From positions 7,160,001 through 7,224,000 of the forward strand of contig NC_084940.1 of assembly GCF_958298935.1 (NCBI RefSeq): a stretch of DNA of 64,000 nt. The letters are read 5' to 3'. Position 1 is the stretch's first letter. Every line of letters begins with the position of its first letter. Shown in pieces: positions 11,981 to 23,525 of the stretch. Both the position numbers and the translations under genes were made by a program. The DNA comes from Phragmites australis (Eukaryota > Streptophyta > Magnoliopsida > Poales > Poaceae). A model generated the notes under the pieces. It searched no databases. It was not told the origin of the DNA and worked only from the letters and a program-made list of their open reading frames with translations.

Positions 11981-14900
11981 TCATGCCCTAATCACAAGCT
12001 CATATACGTTACTATTATTCTCCCTGTTAAGGCGCTTTAATGCCTCGAGACTTCTTCGGCTCCCTAAGAAGTCTATTCTTTTGAAAGCTACTGATCCTTT
12101 CTCTGCTGATTCGGCACTTGCATACAAAGATCGAAGTCGATCAGCATGCCGTGAATCCGTATGCAAGGCCACATCTATCTCGTTGCTTGACATGTTCTCC
12201 TGCAAAAAGAGACATCTTGTTACTGCCTTCGATGTTTAAGCTGATAAAAAATAAAACCCAATGAAAAATGAAAATGGCCACAAACCACATGCTAAATTGG
12301 AACTAATATGAAACCATTATGGACTTGATAACACTTTCCACTAATGATAAGGCAGTGATTGCATTTACATTGGGGGTTGGGTGGGATATTTGAGTCGAGA
12401 AAATAAGAAAGAATATTTATTTTAATACCTGGTAGAAGTTGTAGATGTGTTCCAGCACTTGTATACGTGTGAAGCCACCATTGCTGTAGAATGTCCGCGA
12501 GGAAGGTCCAAGCTCGCCAAAACGATCAATAGGGAAGAGTATGGTAAGAAAGTGATTCTTGAAGATCACATCGCTTTGCTCACTGAAAGCACAAAAGAAA
12601 ATTGTTAGAATAGCAGTTCGATAGAGGTTCAATCAATTCAATAATTGATCACCTTTCTCTCAGTGGGCGGGAGAAATTATCAGTTGATTGATCTGGATCC
12701 GTCCCATCCCCATTTGCATCAAAATAAGTGGTGCTTTGCTGCTCCTTGGCATCGTCAGACCACGAAGATTCCGTATAAATAGATGCAGATGAGGTTGGCT
12801 CAGAGATTGTCCAGCAGATTGAATCTAGGAGTGTGGCAGGTGTGATTGGATGAATCGGCACTTCACATGACTGGCTTAAAACCACAATGTAGGCTTTATC
12901 AAAACATTTCGTTTTCAAGAAATGAAATTACGAATTCACAAAATAAATGTGCCGGCGTATGATTATAGCATCAGGTAATGTGCAGCATTCCATGATGGCG
13001 TATTGACTGTTTCCTAAAATCTTACTGGGTGATACATCAACTTGACCTTAACATCCATACTGACCATAAAAGAATTTGATAGCTGTGAATGATCAGGTGA
13101 GTTAATACCAGCGATCAGGTGAGTTAATACCAGCTGAGTAGCTGGTGAGAAGACCCCACATGCAGATTAATGCACAAGAAAAAAGATACACAAGGACAAA
13201 TTAGGCAGGGAACGTTAGTCATTGCCGCATTATAACCATGATACAAATGACGAAACACAGATTTTAGTGCACAGCAACAACCTCTAAATTTTGCCATATT
13301 TCTGGATAAGTTTTGGGACAATGCACATGCGAACATGTAAGTGCTCTACAATTGGAATGAAGACCAAAAATCCAAATAATCAGTTTTGTTTGGATGAACA
13401 AAACTGCAAAAGTCGAAATAAAACAAAAAACATAACAATGAATCTACGCCTTCTTAAAATAACCTTTACCTGCATACGATGAGCACGGCGGTCTCGAACT
13501 TCTTTCTTTGCCACTTCAACAAACTTTTGCCTCTCTTGATGGACCTCATCAATCTCCCCTTGAGTTGATGGAAGTCCACTGGAGTTTATAGAAGGAACAC
13601 TCCCAAGTTTTCTATTCTAAAAGAACAGAAGATCTGATGTCACCGCATTTGTAATCAGGCAATAGCAACTTGACAAGTCAGTGCAGCTATGCACATATTG
13701 CAACCAGCAAACAGATCCAACTACAAAGGATTATGATAATGTAGGATATCAAGAAACCATGCAAAATTTGTTGGAAGACATTTTGAAGTTGTTTATCATG
13801 CAAAAATAAGAAAAACATCGTCAGATCCATTAATGCCCATCTACATGGACCACAACACCACATTATCTTGTCTTTTCTTCAGTAAACACATTGCAGGAGG
13901 GTAGCTGCTCGTTATAAAATACACTCTGTACTCCATCTTATCCTTTATGAGCATACGTAAGGTAGGGTTCGCAGATATCAATTCGGTATTTCTAGCGTCT
14001 ATTAAAAAAAGGAAGAGGGAAAATATCTCAACAAAATAAGATCAAATCAAATTCCTTCTTGTTGGTCACAACTTTTTCTAGCTGACCAAACCATAGAAAA
14101 CATCTTTTTTTATAATTGGCTAAGTGAACATACCTCTTCAGATGTTCGGACATTTTCAAGAACCATGGCAACCTGCCTAGCTAGGTCTGAAGACAAATGG
14201 ACAAGACGCTGCAAGTTCTTTTCTTTCACTGTTTTCAAGATCCAAAGTGGCTGATAAATTGGAAGGAGAAAGTGTTAACACAAAGCAATCGCCCCAAGTA
14301 AATTAGCACCTAAGCAACAAATGAAAGAATAACATTACAGTGTTGCTTACAGTTACAATGTTATCTGAGTGGCCAACATATCTCTTAATAGTAGCATCCT
14401 CACACACAACATATGTGGCATGACAACCAATAAACCAGTGCTCCAGCAACTTTGCACCTTCTCTCATAGCAGCATCAGAAATCTGCAGGCAAGGGGGGCT
14501 CAGCGATCCTTGTAGGCTAAAGGAATTAATTGAAATTGCAACATTTGAGGTTATTTGCGTATTATGTTAGCAGTTAGCACGAAGTTATAATGATTTTCCA
14601 ATCCAAATGGTGTTGTAAATGCAACATTACATCAAGACAAACAACATAAAGTTCTATTTTCCTGTCTAGTGGATTCCGGTAATATGTCAACCTCATCAAG
14701 AAATCGAGCAACAACTGAGATGGACCATACCTTCTTTCTCATCTCACCAGATATCCCAGGGTCAATGTAGATAGTGTAATTTTTAAAAACAAACTCATCA
14801 TGGCCACATTCTTTCCTAGGAGTCTGAAGCGGATGCTTCCGGGTCGTGTTTGAGCATGCCTTGTCTTGAAATACCATTGGTGGGAGGCAAGACTTCTCGT

Positions 14901-15718
14901 CGACAGGAACTCCAACAAGCCGGTTGAACTCCCCGAGCGGCAGACCATTCTCCCCAATGTTCTTGATACTATACAAGGATTCATCCAACCTCACTGCAGT
15001 CAAAACACCACAGAATGAAATGAGGCACCAGTAATTTTAGCCAAATTCAAGATGAAGAACTAATCATGGAGCTTGCGCTTACTGTTTCTCCGCACACAAT
15101 CGACAAACCAACCCAACGTAACGATGAACAGCCCATTCCTCGGACCATGCTTCAGTGCGTGCTCAAACTTGCGCCCGGCAAAGCTGTGGTGAGTGTTAAG
15201 GAACCACGACATCCTGAATTGGGGAAACAAATACTGCTACGACAGTGGACAAAGAAAAGCTACAGCACGCGACGATCCATGGCGTGCGAAGGATATCTGC
15301 ACCACGAGGTGCGTGCACTTGGGGTGCAGGCTCCCGCTGTACTCGCCCCCCAGCCGCTCCGTCGCCTCCTTCACCTGAGCCCTGGCCTCTGCAACCAACC
15401 GAGAACACCAAAAACCATCAAACGGACAACCTTCTCGACCTTTATCGGCAATATCACGAAGCAGTTGAAGCGCCCACCTTTGGACAGCCCGGTGACGCAG
15501 ATGACCAGGCCGGAGAAGGGCCCGTCGGCTCGCGGTCCCGCGCCCGCACCCGCACCGGTGGCGGCGGCGCAGCGCGAGGCGGAGGAGGACGCGACGGAGG
15601 CGGCAGAGGAGGGCTGATGCATCCCAGGGAAAACCAGGCTCGCGCACCCCCTGCTGGCGACCACCTCCACCCCGCTACGCGACATCGCTGGCGCCGCGGC
15701 GGAGGCAGAAGGCGCCAC
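11981..15718 (-). CDS. BRCT-domain DNA-repair-type protein
   Basis: Ten exons on the minus strand: 15478-15718, 15297-15388, 15083-15185, 14731-14993, 14351-14482, 14134-14250, 13470-13616, 12653-12870, 12429-12582, 11981-12199. All are in phase and give 561 residues. After a low-complexity Ala/Ser-rich start, BRCT 1 spans about residues 66-146 (GPFSGLVICVTGLSK to LGWFVDCVRRN). BRCT 2 spans about 209-296 (DEFVFKNYTIYID to PLWILKTV). The Trp in each last helix is the hallmark BRCT residue. BRCT pairs bind phosphoproteins in the DNA-damage response and are normally nuclear. The C-terminal third has an acidic/Ser-rich linker and a conserved-looking tail that I do not recognise. It resembles plant proteins annotated as BRCT domain-containing DNA repair proteins; I give no symbol. 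Intron 2 is AT-AC (separate entry); the other eight are GT-AG. No break is seen. Confidence 0.88.
13091..13134. repeat. Perfect 22-bp tandem duplication in BRCT-gene intron 7
   Basis: Two identical adjacent 22-bp units begin GATCAGGTGAGTTAATACCA. It sits inside the intron between exons 7 and 8, so it should not affect the protein. Identity of the copies suggests a recent slippage event. Confidence 0.9.
15186..15296 (-). other. U12-type (minor spliceosome) AT-AC intron of the BRCT gene
   Basis: On the minus strand exon 2 ends CTCGTGGTGCAG and the intron begins ATATCCTTC, matching the U12 5' splice-site consensus (A/G)TATCCTT. Near the other end TTCCTTAAC (15195-15203) exactly matches the U12 branch-site consensus. 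It lies about 11 bases before an AC end, followed by exon 3 AGCTTTGCC. Splicing there joins codons for LVVQ and SFAG in frame and completes BRCT 1. No GT-AG pair near these ends gives the conserved sequence. Length is 111 bp. Confidence 0.9.
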
Positions 15719-17175
15719 GCATGTGGGTGAAAACTTAGAAGGCGGACGGGGTTCCTTGAGGTGGGGAGAAAGGGGGAGGAGGGAGGGGAGAGGGCCTCGA
15801 GGCGGGCTCGGTCGGATCCGGTGGCGCTTTCGCTAAGGGTGGGGGGGGGGGGGCTTGGGAGCCGGTGGATGACGGGGGAGGCGATCAGGCCACGGCGAGG
15901 TGACCGTTGGGAGGGTCTGATTCGCTTGGATTTTTCTTTTCTTTTTCTAATGGTGTTTCGGTGGCTGCAGCTGCTGCAGCAGCAAAGGCGACTGATGGAA
16001 GAACAGCGGTGAGGACGAATGTTTATCGAGCAGCTGCACGCATTGTGCTGTGATGTGATGGAGATAGTAGGCAGTAGAGTAATTGTTTACTGGAGCAAGT
16101 AGTGTGTTTTATTAGAGTGGATGACCTTATTTTTTTAAGTACAACTATATGCACACAACCGCTTCACACAAACATAATATTTCACTTCACATTTACACCA
16201 TACATACACACGCGCATCCATATATATATTATTAAAGAAATTATAAGGTACGAGATCTTCAATACATAGAAACATATAGTACCACTAAACGTTTATACGT
16301 ACGTGTACTCTAGTCTGATCTAAGCTAATCAAATATTATTGATGAAATACTTTATTCGACACTAAGTGTAGATCGGTTGTTCATGTTATTGGATAAATGC
16401 AAGCAGGCAAATGGTGCGTATTGTTGATGTTGATTTTTGAAGCAGGAGTGTCTTTTCTCCAAAGATTTGCATTTGATGTCAATACTCTCTAAAAGATTTG
16501 ATGTAAATTAGTAATGAGTGTAAACGTATGAACAGTAAATGCCATCTATCGGATTCTTTTTTATGTTATGGTTAATCTCACTATCTCATAAGTTGAGAGT
16601 TATTTCACGATATTTTATGATCGAATAAGAGTTTTTGCAAATCAACTAATTAAATGGTAGGATTAATTGTAGCCTTTAGATAGAAATCAGATGGATGATA
16701 TTAGCTGTTTGTATATTTATATCCATTTGTTTGGTTGAAAAAAAAATTCCCCCGATAAGTAAGCTGATTTTCAAGATTTTACAAACGGTACATCTGAATA
16801 AGCGATAAATGCATTAGGTCCAGGGAAGAAAGTTAAACAATTGGTCACTGCCGCATATAACTGTTTCACTCAGTACGCCATGGATCTTTACAGCCCATGG
16901 ATTCACGCATCGTTGTGCAACAACCACAGTAGTCTACAGGACCTCAACAGAGATACCCTCCAACCATCCACTTTTTGTGCGCTCTTGGTGCATATACACA
17001 CACAGTGAAGCCGCAGCTAGGATCACATGCCTTGTTGCGTTCATCATGACCATCCAAGAATGCTCGCCTCTCCATCCACAGTGCGGAAGGTCCCATTCTC
17101 CTGGCCTTCCGAGAAAGCCTGCGGTTGACTACAAAGTGACACCAAACAAAACCATTCGTCAGGGCACCTGAGGGC
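15719..17175. other. 5' flank of the BRCT gene and intergenic DNA
   Basis: The first ~300 bases are GC-rich and probably hold the BRCT gene's leader and promoter, including a run of 13 G. No clear TATA box is visible. Beyond ~16050 the DNA is AT-rich and I see no gene, RNA or complete transposon. Confidence 0.5.
15841..15853. repeat. G13 homopolymer upstream of the BRCT gene
   Basis: An uninterrupted run of 13 G on the plus strand (C on the gene's strand) about 125 bases before the BRCT start codon. It follows GGGT and precedes further G-rich DNA, so it could form a G-quadruplex. Assembly length at such runs is often unreliable. Confidence 0.8.
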
Positions 17176-19206
17176 CCTTTAACAGCATCCTTAAGAAAGT
17201 CTCCATCCCACTCTCTATTTCACTCTTAAAATTTCTATCTTCCGCTGCTTAAAAAAATCCCTTCACTATCGATTCATAAAAAAGTTTTATTATCGGTTTT
17301 AGAGTCGGTAGTGGGTAACGGGAACCGACAGTGAAAGAGTTATCACTGTCGGTTGAAGATTACTGTCAGCAATGATAGTCGGACGTCAAATCGATATTTT
17401 TGGGGCCGAAAAAATTAAAAAAATTCACTCGAGGAACCCTCATACCCGTGCCGTCGCAAGTCATAAGTCACAATTCACATGATTTTTCACTCGAAATACG
17501 CACGTGTGCGATTCGTGGCACTCGAACATAGAACCTCTCAGCTCGCATAATATGTCCTTACCATCCCATTATAGAAGTACTAGTGATACAATTAGCATAT
17601 GCAATCATTTTGATATCTTCTATCTGAAACTTCAAATGATTATTTGGATATATAAATGACATCAAATAAAAAAAAAATCAACTACAAAGTTGTAGATCTC
17701 GTCGAGGGCTACAGTTTTGATATAAAGTTTGTTCCCATCCGATTTCGTATGAGAAAATTATGATTTTTTTTAAAATAAACTATCATCCACTATCATTGCC
17801 GACTCTAGCTACCAAACGACAGTGATGCTTGACGATTATCACTGTCGACTCTAGCCACCAGCCGGTAGTGATAGTTAAAGTTTCACTAGCGGCTTTAGCC
17901 ACGAGCCGACAATGATAGTATCACTGCTGGTTCGTGGCTAGAGCCGGCAATGATAATCAAGTTTCACTACGGTTCTTTTCGAATGGATTTTTAGTGTCGG
18001 TCCTTGATACAAACCGACAGTGATACTCCATCACTGTCGGCTCGTAAGGAACCGGCAATGATGAACCGGCATATAAGCCTATTTCTGTAGTAGTGTTCAA
18101 TAGACATGCCATCATAATCACTATTTTAGAGCAGCATCCATCTTTAGCCCCTCACACATTAAATTTGGTGTGTCTCTCTCCTCACGTCATCCCCCAATTG
18201 CCTTCTCCCCCGTACACTCGCGCCACCATCCGGAGCCCTCGCCCTCGCGGCTGGATTAGGACGGAGCCACGTTGCCCCTCCCAGTTTTGCCATTTTCTAG
18301 GCACCACCACCTTGCCGAGGGGTAGTCCGTGCTCGGTGGGCGCGAAGTGGATTGCGTAGAGGTGAATGGGAGGACCATGGCCTAGCTGCCTGGTCAAAAT
18401 CATTTGAACAGACCAGGCCTCGTTGGCGCACGCTGGATCCATGGCAGCACGACCCTGATGTTAAAGAACGCCCATGACTCCAGACTGGCCAAGGGCACCC
18501 ACGGAACTAGTGCGACATGGAAACTTATCTGGGTAGATGCAGGCCAGCGAGGTCGGTTGGAGCATGGTTGACGCGTGAGCATGAAGGTGGCAGCGGCTCA
18601 TTTCACTACGGTGTACTACGCTGGTGATGGGGAGGAAGGGAGCAATGACACACATAAGCATCCGGGGGACCTAGGGAGGCTCACCGTGCTGCCCGTTGGG
18701 ATAGAGGAGCTGTGGAGTGGCAGTTCGATGACGAGTGGTGGAGATGCACACCTGAGTTGGAGAAGATGTCGACAAGAGCTCAAATTGACCGACGATTCAA
18801 TGAGGTTCGCGTGGTTGAGCTCAGGGAAGCCTTGCTTGACTTCCTTCCTGGGTCCTAGAGCTCAGGCTTAATAGATATGGTTATGTCATGGAGGATTTTC
18901 TAAGTGGCATGTTAGATTTCCTTGGGGGTGGTGCTGCACAGTAGAGAGCGAGCTCGGGCGGGAGTGGGTGAGAGAGGGAAATGAGGAAAGGAAGAGAGAG
19001 CTGCAGCCGGGAGAGAAAATATATAGTTACAAATATATGATTAGTTATAAGATATTATTAAAAATAAGAGAGTTGAATATAGAGGATAGAATATGAAAAG
19101 TCTGTTAGAGTATGAAAAGATATAAAGAAGAAATCGTTTTAGATAACCCTCCATATATAAAAGTATAAAATGTGAAATATGGAGTGTCTTCTAAGATGCT
19201 CTAAAC
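17176..19206. mobile_element. Possible larger DNA transposon enclosing the CACTA fragment
   Basis: Left end CTTTAACAGCATCCTTAAGA and the reverse complement of the right end, GTTTAGAGCATCTTAGAAGA, are similar. The likeness continues imperfectly through CTCCAT and TATTTCAC. That suggests a 2-kb TIR element into which the CACTA derivative inserted. No target duplication was found, and the interior frames (for example around 18575-18871) match nothing I know. Confidence 0.35.
17264..18095. mobile_element. Non-autonomous CACTA (En/Spm-type) transposon derivative
   Basis: The right terminus reads ATTTCTGTAGTAGTG, the reverse complement of the classic CACTACTACAGAAAT end. Inside are many sub-terminal repeats in both orientations built on CACTGTCGG, CACTGCTGG and GACAGTGA (17320-17400 and 17790-18060), the hallmark of this superfamily. 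The left end is less certain: CACTA occurs at 17264 but similarity beyond those five bases is weak. No transposase is present, so the copy would depend on one in trans, if it can still move. Confidence 0.75.
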
Positions 19207-20459
19207 CTCCTTTTTCAATTTTTGAGCATGAAAGATGATGAAGATGAGGAGAACTAAAAAGAAAAGAGAAATCTTACTTAGTGACTTTGAATCCGTCACT
19301 ACCGTTAATCAAGAGCCGTGCGTGGTGCACCTTTGCCTTGCCATCGGTGGTGCACCTTTCCCGGTCTGGTCCACGAGATTGAATGCAAGGCCTATTCGTT
19401 GATGGGGTTCTCTGCCATAGATGGACTGTGAAAGGTGCAGGCGGCCAGACGCGCGTGAATTATTGGTGGTTGCTGTTGTTCTCTCGCACATAAATGACTT
19501 CGTTCCTGCTCAGTTCATACAGAGTCTATAATTCATCGTTGGTCTTGAGCTTTTTCATACTCGATCGGACGAGACACACAATACAAAATTAGCTATGCTC
19601 ATGCGGTTCGAATTGGTGGTAGTGAACACAGTCCGAAATGACGTTGGGTATCCATGTGTTCTCCTGGCGTTACATGTTCAGGTCTTCGAGACATAATCCT
19701 CAGCACGAGCAAAGGGAAATTTTGTTGCGAGCGAGGCCTTCAGTTCTTTCGATGAGCAAAAGGCAGGAGCAGGCTGCAGGCATGACCATGCGGAGTGAGC
19801 TCCTTTTGTCCGCCTTCGGTAGCAAGCTGCAATGTTGCACTGTGCCGCTTGAGTCGTCGCACTGCGGCCATAATGATTAGCACGGGCAGGCACGGTTCTC
19901 CATCCCCGATCTGCGATCCCTCTGGTGATGCGAAATGCCCGCGCTTCGAAAGCTGCTGCAGCATCAAAATTCTCTTGACTCGAGAGTCGAGACTCTCGCC
20001 TCAGGGGGCGCTTTATCTTGCTCGGATTCCACACCCTGTGTGGTGCATGCATGCATCCCGTTGTGCAAGCACTTTACGCTGTCTTCCAATGTGATACTCT
20101 ACTGAATTTGCTGAATTTATTCGCAGCCGTTACTCAGTTTTGCAATGTTTGTCCACGTCACCATTACGTATAAACCAAAAAATACTGAAATCAAATAAAA
20201 AAATGCAGTAACATAATTTTGCTAACTCTAATCAATACAAAGATGAGTAACTTATCAGTATTGTAGTAAATGCTGCATGCATTTAAGGCATAGCTGGAAA
20301 AATAAATCAAAAAATATCTTTGTTACCGTAATGGACAAAAATTTAAGACACATGCTCCCGAGACTATGAACAAATATTGCGAAATGAAGTGAGTAGTATT
20401 ACACTCGCTATTTGGAAAAATGACTTTTTCAAGCGTCTCCAAAAACGCCAAATCAGCTA
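18096..20459. other. Intergenic / degraded repeat DNA, no gene supported
   Basis: 18100-18950 is moderately GC-rich with several short open frames on both strands but no recognisable domain; it may be captured host DNA within a transposon. 19290-20100 is similar. 20100-20459 is AT-rich. I see no RNA gene. Confidence 0.45.
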
Positions 20460-20467
20460 GCTATAAG

Positions 20468-23400
20468 CAGGACGGTCCTATTATTCGGAAGGCCCTGGGG
20501 CGAACTTGACACAATGGGCCGGGGGTTCATATTTTAAAAAAAATGTATGTGTTTTTTACCTTTTCTTTTTTCAGAGCAGAGATAACTACTTTTTAGGCAA
20601 CGTTTCTTATGCATAATAATATTGACCAAGAAGGAACAAGAACACCCAAAATGAGAATAAATCAGTAGAACTCTGGCCCGTATCAAGCGCCCAAGGTAAC
20701 TGCTTGCCTTGACATGTTTCTTATAAACTGTTATTGTTGTGATTTTTGCCAGAGGGTTGGAAGATAAGTAAAAATCATAAGATAAATAAAACTATTCGTG
20801 AAAACTAAATCATCACATGCAGAAAGCTGAAAAAATTCTTGTGAATAGAAACAATAAATTGAATGTGAAGTCAAGTTATAACTCAATAGATAAAAGTAAT
20901 GAAAAAACAAAACAAAAACCGAAAGAAATCTTCCACCTGGGCCAGTGGGCCGAGCAAGCAAGCAAAGCGAGCAGGCAGGAAGGAAACTGACGAACAAAGC
21001 GACCGGAGCAGGTGTGCGGCAGATAATCGTTGGTTCCTGAATTTATATATATTTTTTTCTTTTAATATTTTCAAGAATACATAACTGTTTGAAAAAAGTT
21101 CAGGAATAGACTACCCTAATCCGTTCATTTGTCAAGATAAAGGTTTCGTCCGATGAACAAACAGAGATCTTGTGAGTCCCATAGCTTAGAAGATTAAAAA
21201 ACACGAAAAATGCGGTCAGGTTACATATTGCCCATTCATGTGCGAAACCTTCATGTCACCCGCTGAACGAGTGAGAGCTTGGTTTGGCTGTACGTGCTAG
21301 TAAGTGTGTGTCTATTTTTTTATTTAACTCTCGATTTTATTCGGGAGTATAAGAGTGATCCAAAAATTCTAAATGTTTTTATGAGAAAACTAAAGCTCAC
21401 TAACAACCTATTTTAATTGGTTTGATAAAAAAATCATAACCAATATTTAATTAAAATTCTCAAAAAACCTACTTTTATAAATTCTAGGAATTTTTAATGT
21501 CTCAAATAAATTCTCAAAAATCAGGAAAATTTTACTAATATTTCTATCATGTGATGTAATATTTTATAGAAATATTTCTAACCCTAGGTTATTTGATGAA
21601 AAAGTGAGCCCCTTTGTAATGCTCCATTTATATGCATTTTCATTATTTCATGTGATATTCTCTTATTAATTCAAACAAATTTATAAAGATATTTCCAAAC
21701 CTAGGTTATTTGGTGAAAAAGTGAGTTCCTTTGTAATACTTCATTTATATGTATTTTTATCGTTTCATGTGATATTCTCCTTTTCAATTCAATTTGAAGA
21801 TGAGGAACTTACCTTTTCATTTTAGACGTACTTTGCATATAAATGAGAACTAACCTTTTCCATTTTAAAGTACTTTTTTATTTTTAAAATATTTTTAACC
21901 CTAAGTTATTTGGTAAAAAAGTAAGTTTCTTTGTAATGCTCAATTTGAAAATGAAGAACTAACTTTTTCAGTAGATGTGTCATTCGTTGAGGAATGACAA
22001 TAGCTCATGATATCCCCCCATAATCCATGTAGTTTGGCACCCCTCCACGCAAGTTCTGAAGGTTGATCAACATAACTATGATTATTAAAAACTCCTGAAG
22101 AGTAGTAGCCAAACAAACACGATACAGGGTATTAATATCAGCAGGGCATCAACTAGGATGGAGAAATAGTTGCATTTCAGTGCATATTGCAAACAGGGAG
22201 CCAAACAAACACGATATATTCGGCTAGAGTTCCATGAAATCAAATCTTATGAAAAATAACTAAGATTACTTCTGACGTCCATGAGTGTTATTGGTAGTAG
22301 CATGTGCAAAACGAAGGGAGCCTAGAAGAAATAAATACTACAAATATGCAAACAGATAAGTCTCCTTGAAAGACAACAGGGATTAAAATAGTTCCTTAAG
22401 AATATCTCACCATAGTGATAAAAAAAGGCATGAAAGTATATACCTGCCCTAAAAAATGGCATCTATCTACCCAAGATGAAACTTGGAAATTCTAGTAACA
22501 TAACATTGGCGTAATGCCCTTACATCGGGAAATGGACTACTTAGGCTGCTTTAACTATGTATAAGCTCAGCAAACACATAGACTGAACTTCAAAGCCAGC
22601 ATAACATGTCTTGCTTTATTCATCTGAAAACAATGCATTTGATATATTTTTATAAATTTGTTTGAATTAAAAAAGAATATCACATGAAATGATACAAATG
22701 CATATAAATGGAGCATCACAAAGGAGCTTACTTTTCCAATAAATAACTTAGGGTTAGAAACATTTTTATAAATTAGTACATCACATGATAAGAATATCAG
22801 TGATTTTTTCCTGATTTTTTGGAATTTATTTGAGCATTAAAACTTGCTAGAAGTTATAAAAGTAGGGTTTTTTAGAATTTTAGTTAAATATTGGCCTAGA
22901 TTTTTTGATCAAGATAATTAAAATGGATCGCTAATGAGCTCTAGTTTGCTTATAAAAAATATTTGAAATTTTTAGACCACTCTTATACTCTCAGATAAAA
23001 TCGAGAGTTAAATGAAAAAACAAACACACAACTTACTAGCACATAAAGAGGGCAACGTACCAGCACGTACAACTGGACCAAGCTCTTCACATTCAGCAGG
23101 CAACACGAAGGTCTCATCCGCTGGAAGGGCGATGTGTAGCCTGATCGTATTTTTTTTGTCTTTTTTAGTCTTTCAACGGTGGGGCTCACAAGATTTTGTT
23201 AGATAAACAGACGACTGTAGCCTATTTCTATTATTTTTAAATAGACATGTGTTTTGAAAATATTAAAAGAAAAAATATAAAAAAAAATTCGTTGGTTCCT
23301 AACTGCAGAAAAACAACGAATGGAAAATAAAAGATAGCTGAGTAGTTTCCACGACGTATTGGGCTGCGGCCTGGGCATCATGCATGGAGGAAAAACGATC

Positions 23401-23517
23401 TAGCAAGGCCGACAAGGTTGTCCTTCTATACGTACTATTGGGCAATGCACAAGGTGCCCCTGCATGGGTTGGGCCCGAGGCCAGCGCCATTATCTCCCTG
23501 GCCCAGGGTCGGCCCTG
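20468..23517. mobile_element. Non-autonomous hAT element, split by a nested element
   Basis: Ends are CAGGACGGTCCT on the left and, reverse-complemented on the right, CAGGGCCGACCCT, the CAGGGxCGGxCC style of hAT TIRs. Flanking 8-bp sequences are GCTATAAG (20460-20467) and GCTGTAAG (23518-23525), a hAT-length target duplication with one mismatch. The element's own DNA is 20468-21038 plus 23301-23517, about 0.8 kb, with no transposase reading frame. The middle is a second element. Confidence 0.72.
21039..23288. mobile_element. Long-inverted-repeat (MULE-like foldback) element nested in the hAT copy
   Basis: Flanked on both sides by the identical 12-mer TCGTTGGTTCCT (21027-21038 and 23289-23300). 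Termini are inverted copies sharing TTTTTTCTTTTAATATTTTC. The inverted similarity runs, with gaps, through roughly 21040-21790 and 22640-23288: for example ATTTAACTCTCGATTTTAT on the left has its complement near 23005. The TSD length and long TIRs fit Mutator-like foldback elements, but no transposase is present and 12 bp is slightly over the usual 9-11. The transcript would fold into a long hairpin. Confidence 0.7.
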
Positions 23518-23525
23518 GCTGTAAG

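Noticed and set aside
15245..15730. 161-codon plus-strand frame and 136-codon minus-strand frame over BRCT exons 1-2
   Set aside because: Out-of-frame shadows of BRCT exons 1-2 and the AT-AC intron.
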